From assembly GCA_030373325.1 (NCBI GenBank), contig JAUCZB010000003.1, positions 1-60,660 on the forward strand: a DNA stretch of 60,660 nucleotides, in the 5' to 3' direction. Both the position numbers and the translations under genes were made by a program. Below the pieces are notes generated by a model. That model worked only from the letters and a program-made list of their open reading frames with translations. It was not told the DNA's origin and ran no database searches. The first letter of the stretch is position 1. Every line of letters starts with the position of its first letter. Source of the DNA: Cyanobium sp. CZS25K. GTDB taxonomy: Bacteria > Cyanobacteriota > Cyanobacteriia > PCC-6307 > Cyanobiaceae. This document shows, one piece after another, positions 47,993 to 58,256 of the stretch.

Positions 47993-48106
47993 TCAACCCT
48001 GACGCTGCTTGTGCTTCGGGTTGGTGCAGATCACCATGACCCGGCCGTGGCGACGGATCACCCGGCACTTGTCGCACATCTTCTTGACTGAGGCACGCAC
48101 CTTCAT
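47993..48106 (-). CDS. rpmJ: 50S ribosomal protein L36
   Basis: Only 37 residues: [20 protein letters not shown], then [17 protein letters not shown]. It is the Cys-containing zinc form (C11, C14, C27, H32). ATG 48104-48106, stop TGA 47993-47995. It lies between adk and rpsM; no infA is present in the 43-bp gap from adk. Confidence 0.96.
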   Translation of the reverse strand: MKVRASVKKMCDKCRVIRRHGRVMVICTNPKHKQRQG

Positions 48107-48149
48107 GGGCGTTGTGCTCTCCGAATTTGCAAACAGCTAACGTATCACA

Positions 48150-48701
48150 TCAGTCAACCAGGCTGGCGACGATCCTCTCTGCGATCTCCTCCACCGTGCC
48201 GGAGGCCTCCACGCCGCAGAGCAGTCCCAGCTTCCGGTAGTGGTCGATCAGGGGGGCGGTCTGCTCCTGGTACACCACCAGGCGGTTGCGGATCACCGCT
48301 TCGTTGTCGTCGGCCCTGCCGCGGGAGAGGAGGCGCTGGATCAGGACGCCGTCCTCCAGTTCCAGCAGCAGCACCCGTTCGATGCGCTGGTCGAGCTCCG
48401 CCAGCAGCCCATCAAGGGCCTCGGCCTGGGCCAGGTTGCGGGGGAAGCCGTCCAGAAGCCAGCCCCCCTGGTGACCCTCCAGGCGGCTGCGCACGATCGC
48501 CAGCACCAGCGCATCGCTGACCAGCTCACCGCGGGCCATCACCGCCTCCGCCTCCTGGCCCAGGGCGCTGCCGGCCTTCACCTCCGCCCGCAGCAGTTCA
48601 CCGGTGGAGAGGTGCAGCAGCTGGTGGCGGTCGGCCAGGAGCTCGGCCTGGGTGCCCTTGCCGGCGCCGGGGGGGCCGAGGAAAAGGAGTCGCTGTTTCA
48701 T
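48150..48701 (-). CDS. adk: Adenylate kinase (short form)
   Basis: A 183-residue enzyme interconverting 2 ADP with ATP and AMP. P-loop GPPGAGKGT, AMP-binding LSTGELLR, and LDGFPRNLAQAEALD are present. It has the short lid (LSRGRADDNEAVIRNRL) without the zinc-binding long LID insertion. ATG 48701 is the conserved start; the upstream open frame lies inside secY. It follows secY by 22 bp. Confidence 0.96.
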   Translation of the reverse strand: MKQRLLFLGPPGAGKGTQAELLADRHQLLHLSTGELLRAEVKAGSALGQEAEAVMARGELVSDALVLAIVRSRLEGHQGGWLLDGFPRNLAQAEALDGLLAELDQRIERVLLLELEDGVLIQRLLSRGRADDNEAVIRNRLVVYQEQTAPLIDHYRKLGLLCGVEASGTVEEIAERIVASLVD

Positions 48702-48723
48702 GGATCGGGAGACGGGGAATGGG

Positions 48724-50043
48724 TTATTGCCGGACCAGTCCTTCGTAGCGCTGGGAAATGACGTACGTCTGGACCTGCTTGGCCGTGTCGATGGCCACGC
48801 CCACCAGGATGAGCAGGGAGGTGGCCCCGAGGCCCTGGAAGGTGCGCACCTGGGTGGCGCCCTCCACCGCCGAGGGGATGATCGCGATGGCACCGAGGAA
48901 CAGGCCCCCCAGCAGGGTGAGGCGATTGGACACGCCGGAGAGGTAGTCGGCGGTGGCCGAACCGGGGCGCACCCCGGGGATGGCGACGCCGGAGCGTTTG
49001 AGGTTGGTGGCGATGTCCACCGGGTTGACGGTGAGGGAGGCGTAGAAGAAGGCGAAGCCGCAGATCAGGGCGAAGTACACCAGGGCATAGAGCCAGGGGG
49101 TGCTGCTGGTCGGGTTGAGATAGCCCGCCACCCGGATCAGCCAGGGGCTCTTGGTGAGGTTGGCGATCGTCAGCGGCAGGAACACCACCGCCGAGGCGAA
49201 GATGATCGGCATCACACCGCCGGCGTTGAGCTTCAGCGGCAGGTAGCTCTGACGCGAGGCCAGGACGCTGGCTCCGCCCACCTGGCGTTTGGCGCTCACG
49301 ATCGGGATGCGGCGGCTGCCCTCCTGCAGGAAGATGATCCCCACGATCGTCACCAGGAAGACGAGCACCAGAACGACGATGCCACCCACCGTGGCCCGGT
49401 CGCCGCTCTGGGCCAGCTGGATGGTGGAGCCCAGGGCCTTGGGCAGGGTGGCCACGATGTTGATGAAGATCACCAGGGAGGCCCCCTGGCCGATGCCCCG
49501 TTCGGTGATCACCTCGCTGATCCACATCACCACCATCGAACCGGTGACAAGAGCCAGGCTCGTCTGGACGACGAACAGCCAGTCAGGCAGGCCCGGCAGG
49601 GCGTACTGGCGCAGGATCAGGGCGAAGACGAGGCTTTGCAGGATGCCCCAGCCAAGGGCCACATAGCGGGTGATCTGGGCCAGCTTGCGCCGGCCGGCCT
49701 CCCCTTCGTTCTTCTGCAGCTCCTCGAGCTGGGGCAGGGCCGCCGTCATCAGCTGGATGATGATCGAGGCGTTGATGAAGGGCAGGATGCCCAGGGCGAA
49801 CACGCCCAGGGTGGACAGGCCCCCGCCGGTGAAGATGTCGAGGAAGCCGATCAGCTGGCCGCCCTGGCGGATGAACTCCTGGAAGGCGACCCGGTCGATG
49901 CCCGGCACCGGGATGTAGATGCCGAGTCGCACCAGCAGCAGCAGGCCCAGGGTGGTGAGCACCCGATCCCGCAGGCCCTTCGACTGAACCAACTGGACGA
50001 GGATTTCAGCGGCGCTGGGATTGCGCCCCCGGCTGAGGAGCAT
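48724..50043 (-). CDS. secY: Preprotein translocase subunit SecY
   Basis: A 439-residue channel subunit with ten transmembrane helices, serving both plasma and thylakoid membranes in cyanobacteria. The plug region follows IPVPGIDRVAF; FNxxLP-like and GGVMPIIFAS segments are intact, as is the cytoplasmic loop preceding TM9 (NLKRSGVAIPGVRPG), the ribosome/SecA docking site. A 109-bp spacer separates it from rplO. Confidence 0.97.
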   Translation of the reverse strand: MLLSRGRNPSAAEILVQLVQSKGLRDRVLTTLGLLLLVRLGIYIPVPGIDRVAFQEFIRQGGQLIGFLDIFTGGGLSTLGVFALGILPFINASIIIQLMTAALPQLEELQKNEGEAGRRKLAQITRYVALGWGILQSLVFALILRQYALPGLPDWLFVVQTSLALVTGSMVVMWISEVITERGIGQGASLVIFINIVATLPKALGSTIQLAQSGDRATVGGIVVLVLVFLVTIVGIIFLQEGSRRIPIVSAKRQVGGASVLASRQSYLPLKLNAGGVMPIIFASAVVFLPLTIANLTKSPWLIRVAGYLNPTSSTPWLYALVYFALICGFAFFYASLTVNPVDIATNLKRSGVAIPGVRPGSATADYLSGVSNRLTLLGGLFLGAIAIIPSAVEGATQVRTFQGLGATSLLILVGVAIDTAKQVQTYVISQRYEGLVRQ

Positions 50044-50152
50044 GGTGGTGACGGGTGAGGTGGGAAACGGGTCGCAACGACCGGAGCCGCCTGCCGCAGC
50101 ACAAGGCTACGGGCAGACGGCTCGCGGCTGGGGGCAGGGCAACGGCCCGGCC

Positions 50153-50608
50153 TCAGTCGATGATCTCGCAGCTGCCGCCGGCGGCTTCGATCTTGGCGCG
50201 GGCCGAAGCGGTGAAGGCGGCGGCCTGGACCGTCAGTTTCACCTTCAGCTCGCCGTTGCCGAGCACCTTGAGCGGGTAGCGGGGGCTGGTGACCAGGCCC
50301 GCCTGCTCGAGGGACTCGAGGCTGACCGTGCTGCCCGCTTTGAGTTCACCCAGACGGGACACGTTGATCACCGTGTAATGGGTGGGGTTGACGACCGGGA
50401 AGTGCTTGAGCTTCGGAATCCGGCGGTAGAGGGGCATCTGGCCACCCTCGAAGCCGGGGCGGGTGGGACGGCCCGAGCGGGACTTCTGGCCGCGCATGCC
50501 GAAACCACAGCTGGCGCCCTGGCCGGCGGCGATGCCGCGACCCTTGCGCAGCTTGCGCTTGCGGGAGCCCGTCTGGGGCTGAAGGTTGTTGAGAGAGAAG
50601 GACGTCAT
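50153..50608 (-). CDS. rplO: 50S ribosomal protein L15
   Basis: A 151-residue L15. The N-terminal RNA-binding extension is [30 protein letters not shown], followed by [19 protein letters not shown]. It follows rpsE by 8 bp. No rpmD (L30) lies between rpsE and rplO, as is normal in cyanobacteria. Confidence 0.97.
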   Translation of the reverse strand: MTSFSLNNLQPQTGSRKRKLRKGRGIAAGQGASCGFGMRGQKSRSGRPTRPGFEGGQMPLYRRIPKLKHFPVVNPTHYTVINVSRLGELKAGSTVSLESLEQAGLVTSPRYPLKVLGNGELKVKLTVQAAAFTASARAKIEAAGGSCEIID

Positions 50609-50616
50609 GGCGGGCC

Positions 50617-51282
50617 TCAGGAGTAGATCTGCTCGAGGGAGATGCCCCGCTCCTTGGCGGTCTCCTTGTGGGTGCGCAGGCCTTCGAGGGCCTGCATGGC
50701 GGCGCGGGCGTTGTTGAGCGGGGTCTTGGAGCCCAGCCGCTTCGCCAGCACGTTTTTGATGCCGGCCAGTTCGAGCACGGTGCGGATCGAACCGCCCGCG
50801 ATCACCCCGGTACCGGGCGCTGCCGGCCGGATCAGCACGCTGGCGGCGCCGTCGCGGCCATTGCTGAGGGTGGGGATCGAACTGGTGCGGGTGAGGGGCA
50901 CCTTGACCAGATGCTTCTTGCCATCGGCCACGCCCTTGCGGACGGCACCGATGACATCGCCGGCCTTGCCGACGCCCACGCCCACCTGGCCGCGTTCGTT
51001 GCCGACAACGACGATGGCCCGGAAGCTCATCTTCTTGCCGCCTTTGACGGTCTTGGAGACCCGGCGGATCTGCACCACCCGCTCCTGCCATTCGGAGTCG
51101 CGTTCCTGGCCGCGGCGGTTGTCGCGGCCGCGGCCGCCGCCGCCGCGGCGGTCACCCTTGGAATCGCCCCGGCCACCGCCACCGCCGCCCCGGCGCTGTT
51201 CCTGCTGCCCTTCGGCAGCGGCGGGGACGTCGGAGGCCGCAGGCACGGCGCCGGTCTGGATCTGGTCGTTGGTTTCGGTCAT
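50617..51282 (-). CDS. rpsE: 30S ribosomal protein S5
   Basis: A 221-residue S5, longer than the ~166 of E. coli because of a ~65-residue N-terminal extension rich in Gly and Arg (GGGGGGRG and GRGRDNRRG blocks) that resembles RGG-type RNA-binding segments. The core [31 protein letters not shown] and [23 protein letters not shown] is standard. Confidence 0.96.
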   Translation of the reverse strand: MTETNDQIQTGAVPAASDVPAAAEGQQEQRRGGGGGGRGDSKGDRRGGGGRGRDNRRGQERDSEWQERVVQIRRVSKTVKGGKKMSFRAIVVVGNERGQVGVGVGKAGDVIGAVRKGVADGKKHLVKVPLTRTSSIPTLSNGRDGAASVLIRPAAPGTGVIAGGSIRTVLELAGIKNVLAKRLGSKTPLNNARAAMQALEGLRTHKETAKERGISLEQIYS

Positions 51283-51296
51283 GGTGAGAGCAGGGA

Positions 51297-51662
51297 TCAG
51301 AACTGAAGGCCCGCTTCCCGGGCGGCGTCAGCAAGGGCCTTGACCCTGCCGTGGTACAGGTTGCCGCCGCGATCGAAGACCACCTGCTGGATGCCCTTGG
51401 CGAGGGCGCGCTGGGCGACGAGCTGGCCCACGGCGACGGAGGCGTCGCAGGTGGCGCTGGCCTGGACGCTGGTGCGCAGGTCCTTGTCGAGGGTGGACGC
51501 GGCGCAGAGGGTGCTCTGGGCGTCGTCGTCGATGACCTGGGCGTAGATGTGATTGTTGGAGCGGAACACGGCCAGCCTGGGGCGGGCGGCGGTGCCGGAG
51601 AGCAGACGACGCAGGCGGCGGTGACGCTTCTGGGTCTGCTGTTTGCGGGAGAGGGAAGACAT
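51297..51662 (-). CDS. rplR: 50S ribosomal protein L18
   Basis: A 121-residue 5S rRNA-binding protein. [20 protein letters not shown] and [28 protein letters not shown] are diagnostic. A 32-bp spacer precedes it from rplF. Confidence 0.97.
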   Translation of the reverse strand: MSSLSRKQQTQKRHRRLRRLLSGTAARPRLAVFRSNNHIYAQVIDDDAQSTLCAASTLDKDLRTSVQASATCDASVAVGQLVAQRALAKGIQQVVFDRGGNLYHGRVKALADAAREAGLQF

Positions 51663-51694
51663 GGGGGATCAGACGGATGACGCTCGAGCAGACC

Positions 51695-52234
51695 TCATTT
51701 CTTGCCGGTCTTGCCGGCCTTGCGCAGGATCCGCTCACCTTCGTACTTGATGCCCTTGCCCTTGTAGGGCTCGGGCGGACGGATGCCGCGGATCTTGGCG
51801 GCCTCGTTGCCCACCAGCTCCTTGTCGGGGCCGGAGACGAAGACCGAGGTGTTGTTCTCGACCGAGAAAGTGACCCCTTCGGGGGGAACCATCTCCACCG
51901 GGTGGCTGTAGCCGGCGCTGACCACCAGCTTCCGGCCCTGGACCTGGGCGCGGTAGCCCACGCCGATGATCTCGAGCTTGCGGGTGAAGCCCTGGCTGAC
52001 CCCTTCGACCATGTTGGCGACGAGGGTGCGGCTGAGGCCGTGGCGCTCCCGGGAGCGGCGGTGGCTGCTGGTGGGACTCACCACCACCGTGCCGCCTTCC
52101 TGGCTGACGCTGACGCCCTCCGGGAGAACGCGGCTGAGTTCGCCCTTGGGCCCCTTCACGGTGACCGCCAGGCCATCGAGGCTGACGGTGACCTTGTCGG
52201 GGATGGGGATCGGGGCTTTACCGATACGAGACAT
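51695..52234 (-). CDS. rplF: 50S ribosomal protein L6
   Basis: A 179-residue L6 with its two similar alpha/beta domains. [17 protein letters not shown] opens the first, and [25 protein letters not shown] and [17 protein letters not shown] mark the second near the sarcin-ricin loop. ATG 52234 is the conserved start; 23 upstream in-frame codons run into rpsH. Confidence 0.97.
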   Translation of the reverse strand: MSRIGKAPIPIPDKVTVSLDGLAVTVKGPKGELSRVLPEGVSVSQEGGTVVVSPTSSHRRSRERHGLSRTLVANMVEGVSQGFTRKLEIIGVGYRAQVQGRKLVVSAGYSHPVEMVPPEGVTFSVENNTSVFVSGPDKELVGNEAAKIRGIRPPEPYKGKGIKYEGERILRKAGKTGKK

Positions 52235-52250
52235 GGAACAACTCCTGGGA

Positions 52251-52652
52251 TCAGTAGACGTAGCAGAGCACTTCGCCGCCGACGCCCTGCTTGCGGGCGT
52301 CACGGTCGCTCATCACACCCCGGGAGGTGGAGATGATCGCCACGCCGAGGCCGCCCAGCACCTTGGGCAGCTGGCGGGTGTTCTTGTAGATGCGCAGGCC
52401 GGGCTTGCTCACCCGCTGCACGGAGCGGATGGTGGGCTGGCGGTGCTTGCCGCTGTATTTCAGCTCAAGCACCAGGTGGCGCTGCACGCCTTCGCCTTCC
52501 TCGGCGATGGCGGCGATGAAGCCCTCCTGCTGCAGCACTTTGGCGATGCTGCGGGAGAGGCGGGAGGCGGGAATCCTGGTGCGCTCGTGGCGCTTCTCAC
52601 TCGCGTTGCGAAGGCGGGTGAGCATGTCTGAGATCGGGTCGTGGTTGGCCAT
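52251..52652 (-). CDS. rpsH: 30S ribosomal protein S8
   Basis: A 133-residue primary 16S-binding protein. [23 protein letters not shown] and the C-terminal [26 protein letters not shown] are diagnostic. In E. coli S8 represses its own operon by binding the mRNA near rplE; no such site can be confirmed here by eye. Confidence 0.97.
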   Translation of the reverse strand: MANHDPISDMLTRLRNASEKRHERTRIPASRLSRSIAKVLQQEGFIAAIAEEGEGVQRHLVLELKYSGKHRQPTIRSVQRVSKPGLRIYKNTRQLPKVLGGLGVAIISTSRGVMSDRDARKQGVGGEVLCYVY

Positions 52653-52672
52653 GGTCGTTTCCGGGAGGGGGC

Positions 52673-53212
52673 TCAGGTATTGCGGAACGGCATTCCCATT
52701 TCGCGGAGGAGGGCCCGGCCCTCTTCGTCGTTACGGGCGTTGGTCACGATCGTGACGTCCATCCCCCGGATGGCATCGATCTTGTCGAAGGAGATCTCGG
52801 GGAAGATGATCTGCTCCCGGATCCCCAGGGTGTAGTTCCCCCGGCCGTCGAAGCTTTTGGGGCTCACGCCGCGGAAGTCGCGGATGCGCGGCAGCGCCAG
52901 GTGGATCAGGCGCTCCAGGAAGGCATACATCCGCTCGCCCCGCAGGGTGACGGCCACGCCGATCGGCATGCCCTGGCGGATCTTGAAGGCGGCGATGGCC
53001 TTCTTGGCGCGGGTCACCACCACCTTCTGACCGGTGATGGTCGCCAGTTCGGTGATCGAGGCCTCGAGGGCCTTGGCGTTCTGGGCCGCTTCACCGAGGC
53101 CCCGGTTGACGGTGACCTTGACCACCTTGGGAACCTCGTGGACGTTGGAGAGGTTGAGATCCTTCAGCAGCTTGGGCTGGATCGTCTCCCGGTAGCGCTG
53201 TTTGAGTGACAT
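52673..53212 (-). CDS. rplE: 50S ribosomal protein L5
   Basis: A 179-residue 5S rRNA-binding protein of the central protuberance. [43 protein letters not shown] and [18 protein letters not shown] are present. It is preceded by an unusually long 107-bp spacer within the operon. rpsN (S14) does not follow it here, as in other cyanobacteria. Confidence 0.97.
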   Translation of the reverse strand: MSLKQRYRETIQPKLLKDLNLSNVHEVPKVVKVTVNRGLGEAAQNAKALEASITELATITGQKVVVTRAKKAIAAFKIRQGMPIGVAVTLRGERMYAFLERLIHLALPRIRDFRGVSPKSFDGRGNYTLGIREQIIFPEISFDKIDAIRGMDVTIVTNARNDEEGRALLREMGMPFRNT

Positions 53213-53319
53213 GACGGGGGGATGGGGTGGCGCTTCTGGACGGGGTCAGAAGGCGGACGGGGGAGAGAAGCAGGGACGCGGAGCGTGGGGGGCGTCGCGC
53301 AGGGGGGAAAGCAGGGCGG

Positions 53320-53676
53320 TCAGTCGAGCACCTCCCCGGTCTTCTTGAGGCGGCGCTTCTTGCTGCCGTCCTCCTGGACAACGATCTCCACCCGGCTGGC
53401 AACCTTGTTGGCGGTGGAGTACAACATCACGTTGGAGGCATGCAGGGACGCTTCCTCGGTGACGATGCGGCCGGTCTCGCCTTCCTGGGTGGGTTTGACG
53501 TGCCGGGTGCGCAGGTTGATGCCCTGCACGACGACACGGTTTTCGTTGGGCAGGGTGCGCAGCACCTCGCCGGTCTTGCCCCGGTCCTTGCCGGCGATCA
53601 CCTGGACGGTGTCACCTTTGCGGATGCGCATCTTGATGCGCTGGACGGGCCTGGCTTTGGGGGTTGCGGTGGCCAT
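53320..53676 (-). CDS. rplX: 50S ribosomal protein L24
   Basis: A 118-residue assembly-initiator protein with the KOW motif [21 protein letters not shown]. The preceding Shine-Dalgarno GGAGGTGATC, inside the end of rplN, is a near-perfect complement to the 16S 3' end. The start is two bases past the rplN stop. Confidence 0.97.
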   Translation of the reverse strand: MATATPKARPVQRIKMRIRKGDTVQVIAGKDRGKTGEVLRTLPNENRVVVQGINLRTRHVKPTQEGETGRIVTEEASLHASNVMLYSTANKVASRVEIVVQEDGSKKRRLKKTGEVLD

Positions 53677-53677
53677 T

Positions 53678-54043
53678 TCAGATCACCTCCGGAGCGAGGG
53701 ACACGATCTTGGTGAAGTTGCGCTCGCGCAGCTCCCGGGCGACCGGGCCGAAGACGCGGGTGCCCTTGGGGTTGTTGTCGCTCCCGAGGATCACGGCGGC
53801 GTTGTCGTCGAAGCGGATGGCGTTGCCGGTGTCGCGGCGCAGCGTCGCCCGGGTGCGCACCACCACGGCCTTGACCACATCCGACTTCTTGACGCCCATG
53901 TTGGGCATGGCGTCCTTGACGGCGGCGACGATCACATCGCCCACGTGGGCGTAGCGACGGTTGGTGCCGAGGACCCGGATGCACTGGATGCGCTTGGCGC
54001 CGCTGTTGTCAGCGACGTTGAGGAAGGTTTCCTGCTGAATCAT
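53678..54043 (-). CDS. rplN: 50S ribosomal protein L14
   Basis: A 121-residue L14 forming an intersubunit bridge. [24 protein letters not shown] and the C-terminal [14 protein letters not shown] are diagnostic. GAGGAA acts as ribosome site. ATG 54043 is taken; 34 in-frame upstream codons overlap rpsQ. Confidence 0.97.
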   Translation of the reverse strand: MIQQETFLNVADNSGAKRIQCIRVLGTNRRYAHVGDVIVAAVKDAMPNMGVKKSDVVKAVVVRTRATLRRDTGNAIRFDDNAAVILGSDNNPKGTRVFGPVARELRERNFTKIVSLAPEVI

Positions 54044-54053
54044 GGGGGGTTCC

Positions 54054-54305
54054 TCAGCCGGCGCTGGTGGTGGAGAGAACCTCGGCCACGGCCCAACGTT
54101 TGGTGCGGCTGAGGGGGCGGGTCTCGGTGATCCGGACCCGGTCACCCACGCGGCAGCTGTTGGCTTCGTCGTGGGCTTTGTAGCGGGTGGTGCGGCGGAC
54201 GGTCTTCTGATAGATGGGGTGGGGGAAGCGGTTTTCCACCGCCACCACCACCGTTTTGTCCATCTTGTCGCTGACGACGGTGCCGACCCTTTCCTTGAGT
54301 GCCAT
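54054..54305 (-). CDS. rpsQ: 30S ribosomal protein S17
   Basis: An 83-residue 16S-binding OB-fold protein. [28 protein letters not shown] and [18 protein letters not shown] are typical. It follows rpmC by 17 bp. Confidence 0.97.
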   Translation of the reverse strand: MALKERVGTVVSDKMDKTVVVAVENRFPHPIYQKTVRRTTRYKAHDEANSCRVGDRVRITETRPLSRTKRWAVAEVLSTTSAG

Positions 54306-54322
54306 GGGGATCGAGGGGGGAA

Positions 54323-54535
54323 TCAGGAGGCGACGGTGGAGCGCTGACGCTCTTCCTGCACCGTGAGCAGGTGGGCCAGCTTGATGCGGGCCTCCTTGAA
54401 GCGGTGCGGGTGCTCCAGGCGGCGGGTGGCCTGCTGGAAGCGGAGGTCGAACAGTTCGCGGCGAACGCTGTCGATCTGTTCGCCGATCTGGGCGTCGCTG
54501 AGCGATCGCACATCGGTGATGGTGGGACGGGCCAT
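54323..54535 (-). CDS. rpmC: 50S ribosomal protein L29
   Basis: A 70-residue two-helix protein at the exit tunnel, next to the trigger factor and SRP docking site. [33 protein letters not shown] is the family core. It follows rplP by 2 bp. Confidence 0.96.
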   Translation of the reverse strand: MARPTITDVRSLSDAQIGEQIDSVRRELFDLRFQQATRRLEHPHRFKEARIKLAHLLTVQEERQRSTVAS

Positions 54536-54537
54536 GG

Positions 54538-54996
54538 TCAGGACTCGACGGCGAGGGCGGGTTCGGGGGCGGCGGCCTCCTGATCGGCCAGGGCGAGGAA
54601 CTTCGTCTTGACCGGCAGTTTGTACTGGGCCAGACGCATGGCCTCCTTGGCGATCTCGGGGGTGATCTCGGGGCCGCCCATCTCGAAGAGAATGCGACCC
54701 GGCTTGATCACGGCCACCCAGAACTCCGGGTTACCCTTGCCGGAACCCATGCGGGTTTCGGCCGGCCGCATGGTGACGGGTTTGTCAGGGAAGATCCGGA
54801 TCCAGATCTGTCCCCCCCGCTTGACGTAGCGGGTCATGGCACGGCGGCTGGCCTCGATCTGTCGGGAGGTGATCCACCCGCACTCCTGGGCCTGCAGGGC
54901 GAAATCGCCGAAGGCGATGATGTTGCCGCGCGTGGCGGTGCCGCGCATGCGGCCTCGCTGCTGCTTTCGGAACTTGACGCGTTTTGGACTCAGCAT
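54538..54996 (-). CDS. rplP: 50S ribosomal protein L16
   Basis: A 152-residue L16 near the A- and P-site tRNAs. [25 protein letters not shown] and [27 protein letters not shown] are diagnostic. The C-terminal ~15 residues ([12 protein letters not shown]) are a short lineage-specific tail. AGGAGG precedes the start. Confidence 0.97.
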   Translation of the reverse strand: MLSPKRVKFRKQQRGRMRGTATRGNIIAFGDFALQAQECGWITSRQIEASRRAMTRYVKRGGQIWIRIFPDKPVTMRPAETRMGSGKGNPEFWVAVIKPGRILFEMGGPEITPEIAKEAMRLAQYKLPVKTKFLALADQEAAAPEPALAVES

Positions 54997-55012
54997 GGTT
55001 CAGGCCTCCTGA

Positions 55013-55741
55013 TCACTCCTCGTTGGAGCGGTCTTCGAACTGTTGCGGCCGGCGGTTCGCCCGGCGTTTCGGTGCTCCACCCACGGGCAGCTGATCCTGC
55101 TGACCGGGAAGCACCTCTCCTTTGAACACCCAGACCTTGATGCCCAGGACCCCATAGGTGGTGGTGGCCACCTTGGTGGCGTAGTCGATGTCGGCGCGAA
55201 GGGTGTGCAGGGGCACGCGACCTTCGCGGGTCCACTCCGTCCGGGCGATCTCGGCGCCGTTGAGGCGGCCGCTCACCTGGAGCTTGAGACCCAGCACCCC
55301 GGCCCGCTGGGCGCGTTGGACCGCCATGCGCATGACGCGCCGGAAGGCCACCCGCTTCTCCAGCTGCTGGGCGATGTACTCGGCCAGCAGGAAGGCATCG
55401 GCGTCGACGCGCTCCACCTCGACCACGTTGATGCGCACCTGACGGTGGGTATCGCCGAGGGTCTTCTGGATGCCGGCGCGCAGCTCCTCGATGCCGCTGC
55501 CCTGGCGGCCCACCAGAACGCCCGGACGGGCGGTCTTGAGTTCCACTTCGAGCTGGTCGGCCTTGCGGGCGATCAGCACATCGCTGATGCCGGCGGCGGC
55601 GTACTTCTTATGAATGAACGACCGGATCCGGTCGTCCTCCTGAAGGAGGACGGGATAGGTCTTGCTTGGGGCGTACCAGCGGGAGCGGTGGTCCTGGGTG
55701 ATCCCCAGGCGCAGGCCGGTTGGATGGATCTTGTGTCCCAT
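55013..55741 (-). CDS. rpsC: 30S ribosomal protein S3
   Basis: A 242-residue protein at the mRNA entry tunnel. [24 protein letters not shown] opens it. A KH domain spans ~40-110 ([19 protein letters not shown]), and the C-terminal domain holds [20 protein letters not shown]. The tail has extra basic residues. Confidence 0.97.
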   Translation of the reverse strand: MGHKIHPTGLRLGITQDHRSRWYAPSKTYPVLLQEDDRIRSFIHKKYAAAGISDVLIARKADQLEVELKTARPGVLVGRQGSGIEELRAGIQKTLGDTHRQVRINVVEVERVDADAFLLAEYIAQQLEKRVAFRRVMRMAVQRAQRAGVLGLKLQVSGRLNGAEIARTEWTREGRVPLHTLRADIDYATKVATTTYGVLGIKVWVFKGEVLPGQQDQLPVGGAPKRRANRRPQQFEDRSNEE

Positions 55742-55760
55742 CGGGCGGTGTCCTCGGGGG

Positions 55761-56120
55761 TCAGGCGGTGGGCGCTGCCACAGCGATGCTGATGTGGCAG
55801 GTCTGTTTCTTGATGGCGTAGGCGCGGCCCTGGGCGCGGGGGCGGAAACGCTTCAGGGAAGGTCCCATGTCAGCGCTGGCCTGGCTGATGACCAGGGTGG
55901 CCGGATCGAGGCCGAGGTTGTGCTCGGCATTGGCGACCGCGGAGCGGAGCACCTTGGTGATCGGGCCGGTGGACCGGTAGGGCATGAACTCGAGCATGAT
56001 CAGGGCGTCGCGGTAGGTGCGACCCCGGATCTGATCGAGAACCCGGCGCACCTTCGACACGGATCCGCGGATGAAGCGGCCGTGTGCCAGGGCCTGGGTG
56101 TCGGGTGTGGTGGTTGCCAT
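55761..56120 (-). CDS. rplV: 50S ribosomal protein L22
   Basis: A 119-residue L22 lining the exit tunnel. [29 protein letters not shown] and the tunnel-loop region [25 protein letters not shown] are present, in the macrolide-sensitive form. The gap from rpsS is four bases. Confidence 0.97.
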   Translation of the reverse strand: MATTTPDTQALAHGRFIRGSVSKVRRVLDQIRGRTYRDALIMLEFMPYRSTGPITKVLRSAVANAEHNLGLDPATLVISQASADMGPSLKRFRPRAQGRAYAIKKQTCHISIAVAAPTA

Positions 56121-56124
56121 CGGA

Positions 56125-56400
56125 TCAGCGGCCTCCCTTCTTGTCTTTGATGTGACCGCGGAACGTGCGGGTGGGGGCGAATTCGCCCAGCTTGTGGCCC
56201 ACCATCTGCTCCGTCACGTAGACGGGTACGTGGGCCTTGCCGTTGTGAACGGCAATCGTGTGGCCGATCATCATCGGCAGGATGGTGGAAGCACGTGACC
56301 AGGTCTTGATCACGGACTTGTCGTCGGCAGCGTTCTGCCGCTCGACCTTGCGAAGCAGGTGGTCGGCGACGAACGGGCCTTTTTTGAGTGAGCGTCCCAT
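56125..56400 (-). CDS. rpsS: 30S ribosomal protein S19
   Basis: A 91-residue head protein forming a complex with S13. [50 protein letters not shown] and [16 protein letters not shown] are diagnostic. Confidence 0.97.
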   Translation of the reverse strand: MGRSLKKGPFVADHLLRKVERQNAADDKSVIKTWSRASTILPMMIGHTIAVHNGKAHVPVYVTEQMVGHKLGEFAPTRTFRGHIKDKKGGR

Positions 56401-56435
56401 GGCGGATCAGGCGAACGGCAGAGCGGTGTGGGTCA

Positions 56436-57299
56436 TCAGGAGTCGCGTCCGCCACGGCTCCGTTTGGAGGTGCGGCGTCGTTTCCGCAGCACGAACCGGT
56501 TGCTGGGCTTGTTGCGCTTGCGGGTCTTGAGGCCCAGGGCGGGTTTGCCCCAGGGCGTGACAGGACCGGAACGACCGATCGGTGCCCGGCCTTCGCCGCC
56601 CCCGTGGGGGTGGTCGCAGGGGTTCATCACGCTGCCGCGCACTTCCGGCCGACGGCCCAGCCAGCGTTTGCGGCCGGCCTTGCCCAGGCTGGTGTTGCGC
56701 TGCTCGGCATTGCCCACCTCACCGAGGGTGGCGTAGCACTCGCGGCGCACCAGCCGCACCTCGGTGGAGGGCAGCTTGAGGGCGACGTAATCGCCCTCCT
56801 TGGCCACCACCTGGGCACTGGCCCCGGCGGTGCGCACCATCTGGCCGCCACGGCCGGCATAGAGCTCCACGTTGTGGACGCTGGAGCCCAGGGGGATGGC
56901 CGAGAGGGGCAGGGCGTTGCCGTTCTCGATCGGGGCGTCGGGCCCGGAGACGACGCTCTGGCCCACGGCCACATTGGCGGGCGCGAGGATGTAGCGCTTT
57001 TCGCCGTCGGTGTAATAGAGCAGCGCCAGACGGGCGTTGCGGTGCGGGTCGTAGTGGATCGCGGCCACCTTGGCGCTCACCCCGTGCTTGTCGCGACGGA
57101 AGTCGACGATGCGGTAGAGGCGCTTGTGGCCGCCACCGCGGTGGCGGCAGGTGATGACGCCGCGGTTGTTGCGGCCCTTGTGGCGGTGCTTGGACACCAC
57201 CAGGCCCCGTTCCCGGTTCTTGCCCGTGATGTCGCTGAAGTCGGTGACGACCAGCGTGCGGGTGCCGGGGGTGTTGGGCCTGTAGTTGCGGATTGCCAT
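56436..57299 (-). CDS. rplB: 50S ribosomal protein L2
   Basis: A 287-residue protein close to the peptidyl transferase centre. [39 protein letters not shown], and the [14 protein letters not shown] loop with the catalytically important His are all intact. ATG 57299 follows the rplW stop by 15 bp. Confidence 0.98.
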   Translation of the reverse strand: MAIRNYRPNTPGTRTLVVTDFSDITGKNRERGLVVSKHRHKGRNNRGVITCRHRGGGHKRLYRIVDFRRDKHGVSAKVAAIHYDPHRNARLALLYYTDGEKRYILAPANVAVGQSVVSGPDAPIENGNALPLSAIPLGSSVHNVELYAGRGGQMVRTAGASAQVVAKEGDYVALKLPSTEVRLVRRECYATLGEVGNAEQRNTSLGKAGRKRWLGRRPEVRGSVMNPCDHPHGGGEGRAPIGRSGPVTPWGKPALGLKTRKRNKPSNRFVLRKRRRTSKRSRGGRDS

Positions 57300-57314
57300 G
57301 ACGTTTCAGACCCC

Positions 57315-57617
57315 TCAGGACTCAGGGAACAACTGGATGGCGTTGCCTTCGGCAAGGCGCACCACCGCTTTCTTCACCTGGGCGCGTTTGCCGGCGAAGC
57401 GCCCCACCCGTCGGGTGCGGCGGGGAGGATTCATGGTGCTGACGCCGACGACCTTGACGTCGAACAGATGCTCGACGGCCGCCTTGATGTCGGGCTTGGC
57501 GGCCCGATGGTCCACCTCGAAGGTGTACTGGTTGATCTCGATGGCGCGGGTCGCCTTCTCGGTGATCAGCGGGCGACGGATCACGTCCGCCAGCCGGCCT
57601 GCAAAACGCTCAGACAT
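57315..57617 (-). CDS. rplW: 50S ribosomal protein L23
   Basis: A 100-residue exit-tunnel protein, docking site for trigger factor and [21 protein letters not shown] and the [22 protein letters not shown] segment are typical. Its start overlaps the rplD stop by 8 bases, with a strong AGGAGG inside rplD. Confidence 0.97.
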   Translation of the reverse strand: MSERFAGRLADVIRRPLITEKATRAIEINQYTFEVDHRAAKPDIKAAVEHLFDVKVVGVSTMNPPRRTRRVGRFAGKRAQVKKAVVRLAEGNAIQLFPES

Positions 57618-58245
57618 CGGCGTAGACCTCCTGAATCTTCGCCAGTGCCTCTACGCTGAGCACCAGCTTGTTGGCATGGAGCAGATCGAACACGTTGAGC
57701 TGATCGGCGGCGATCAGCTTCACCTTCTCGAGGTTGCGCACCGAACGGCGCACAGCCTCGGAAGCCCCGTCGTGCACGAGCAGCACCTTGGCGCCGGCAT
57801 CGATGCCGAAGCGGGCCAGGGCGGCGGTGATCTCCTTGGTTTTCGGGGTGTCGAGCCCCTCGGCGAATCCCTTCACCACGGTGATGTCCGCAACGCGGCT
57901 CATCAGGGCGGTGCGCAGGGCCAGGCGACGCTCCTTGCGGTTCATCGCCACCTCATAGCTGCGGGGCTTGGGTCCGAAGATCACACCACCGCCGGGCCGC
58001 AGGGGGGTGCGGATGGAGCCCTGGCGGGCCCGGCCGGTGCCCTTCTGCTTGTAGGGCTTGCGGCCGCCGCCGGCCACTTCGGCGCGGGTGAGGGTGCTGG
58101 CGGTGCCCTGACGGGCATGGGCCAGCTGGCGCACCACGGCCCTGTGGAGCAGGCCGTTGGCGGATGTTTCCTTGGCAACCTTGAGATCGAGGGGAGCCTT
58201 GCCGCTCTCCTTGCCCTGCCAGTCGCGGATCACACAGTCAGTCAT
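57610..58245 (-). CDS. rplD: 50S ribosomal protein L4
   Basis: A 211-residue L4 whose extended loop ([33 protein letters not shown]) reaches the exit tunnel. In E. coli it is also the S10-operon autorepressor; whether it is so here is not known. GAGGAG precedes the start, 11 bp after rplC. Confidence 0.97.
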   Translation of the reverse strand: MTDCVIRDWQGKESGKAPLDLKVAKETSANGLLHRAVVRQLAHARQGTASTLTRAEVAGGGRKPYKQKGTGRARQGSIRTPLRPGGGVIFGPKPRSYEVAMNRKERRLALRTALMSRVADITVVKGFAEGLDTPKTKEITAALARFGIDAGAKVLLVHDGASEAVRRSVRNLEKVKLIAADQLNVFDLLHANKLVLSVEALAKIQEVYADV

Positions 58246-58256
58246 GGGTGTTCTCC

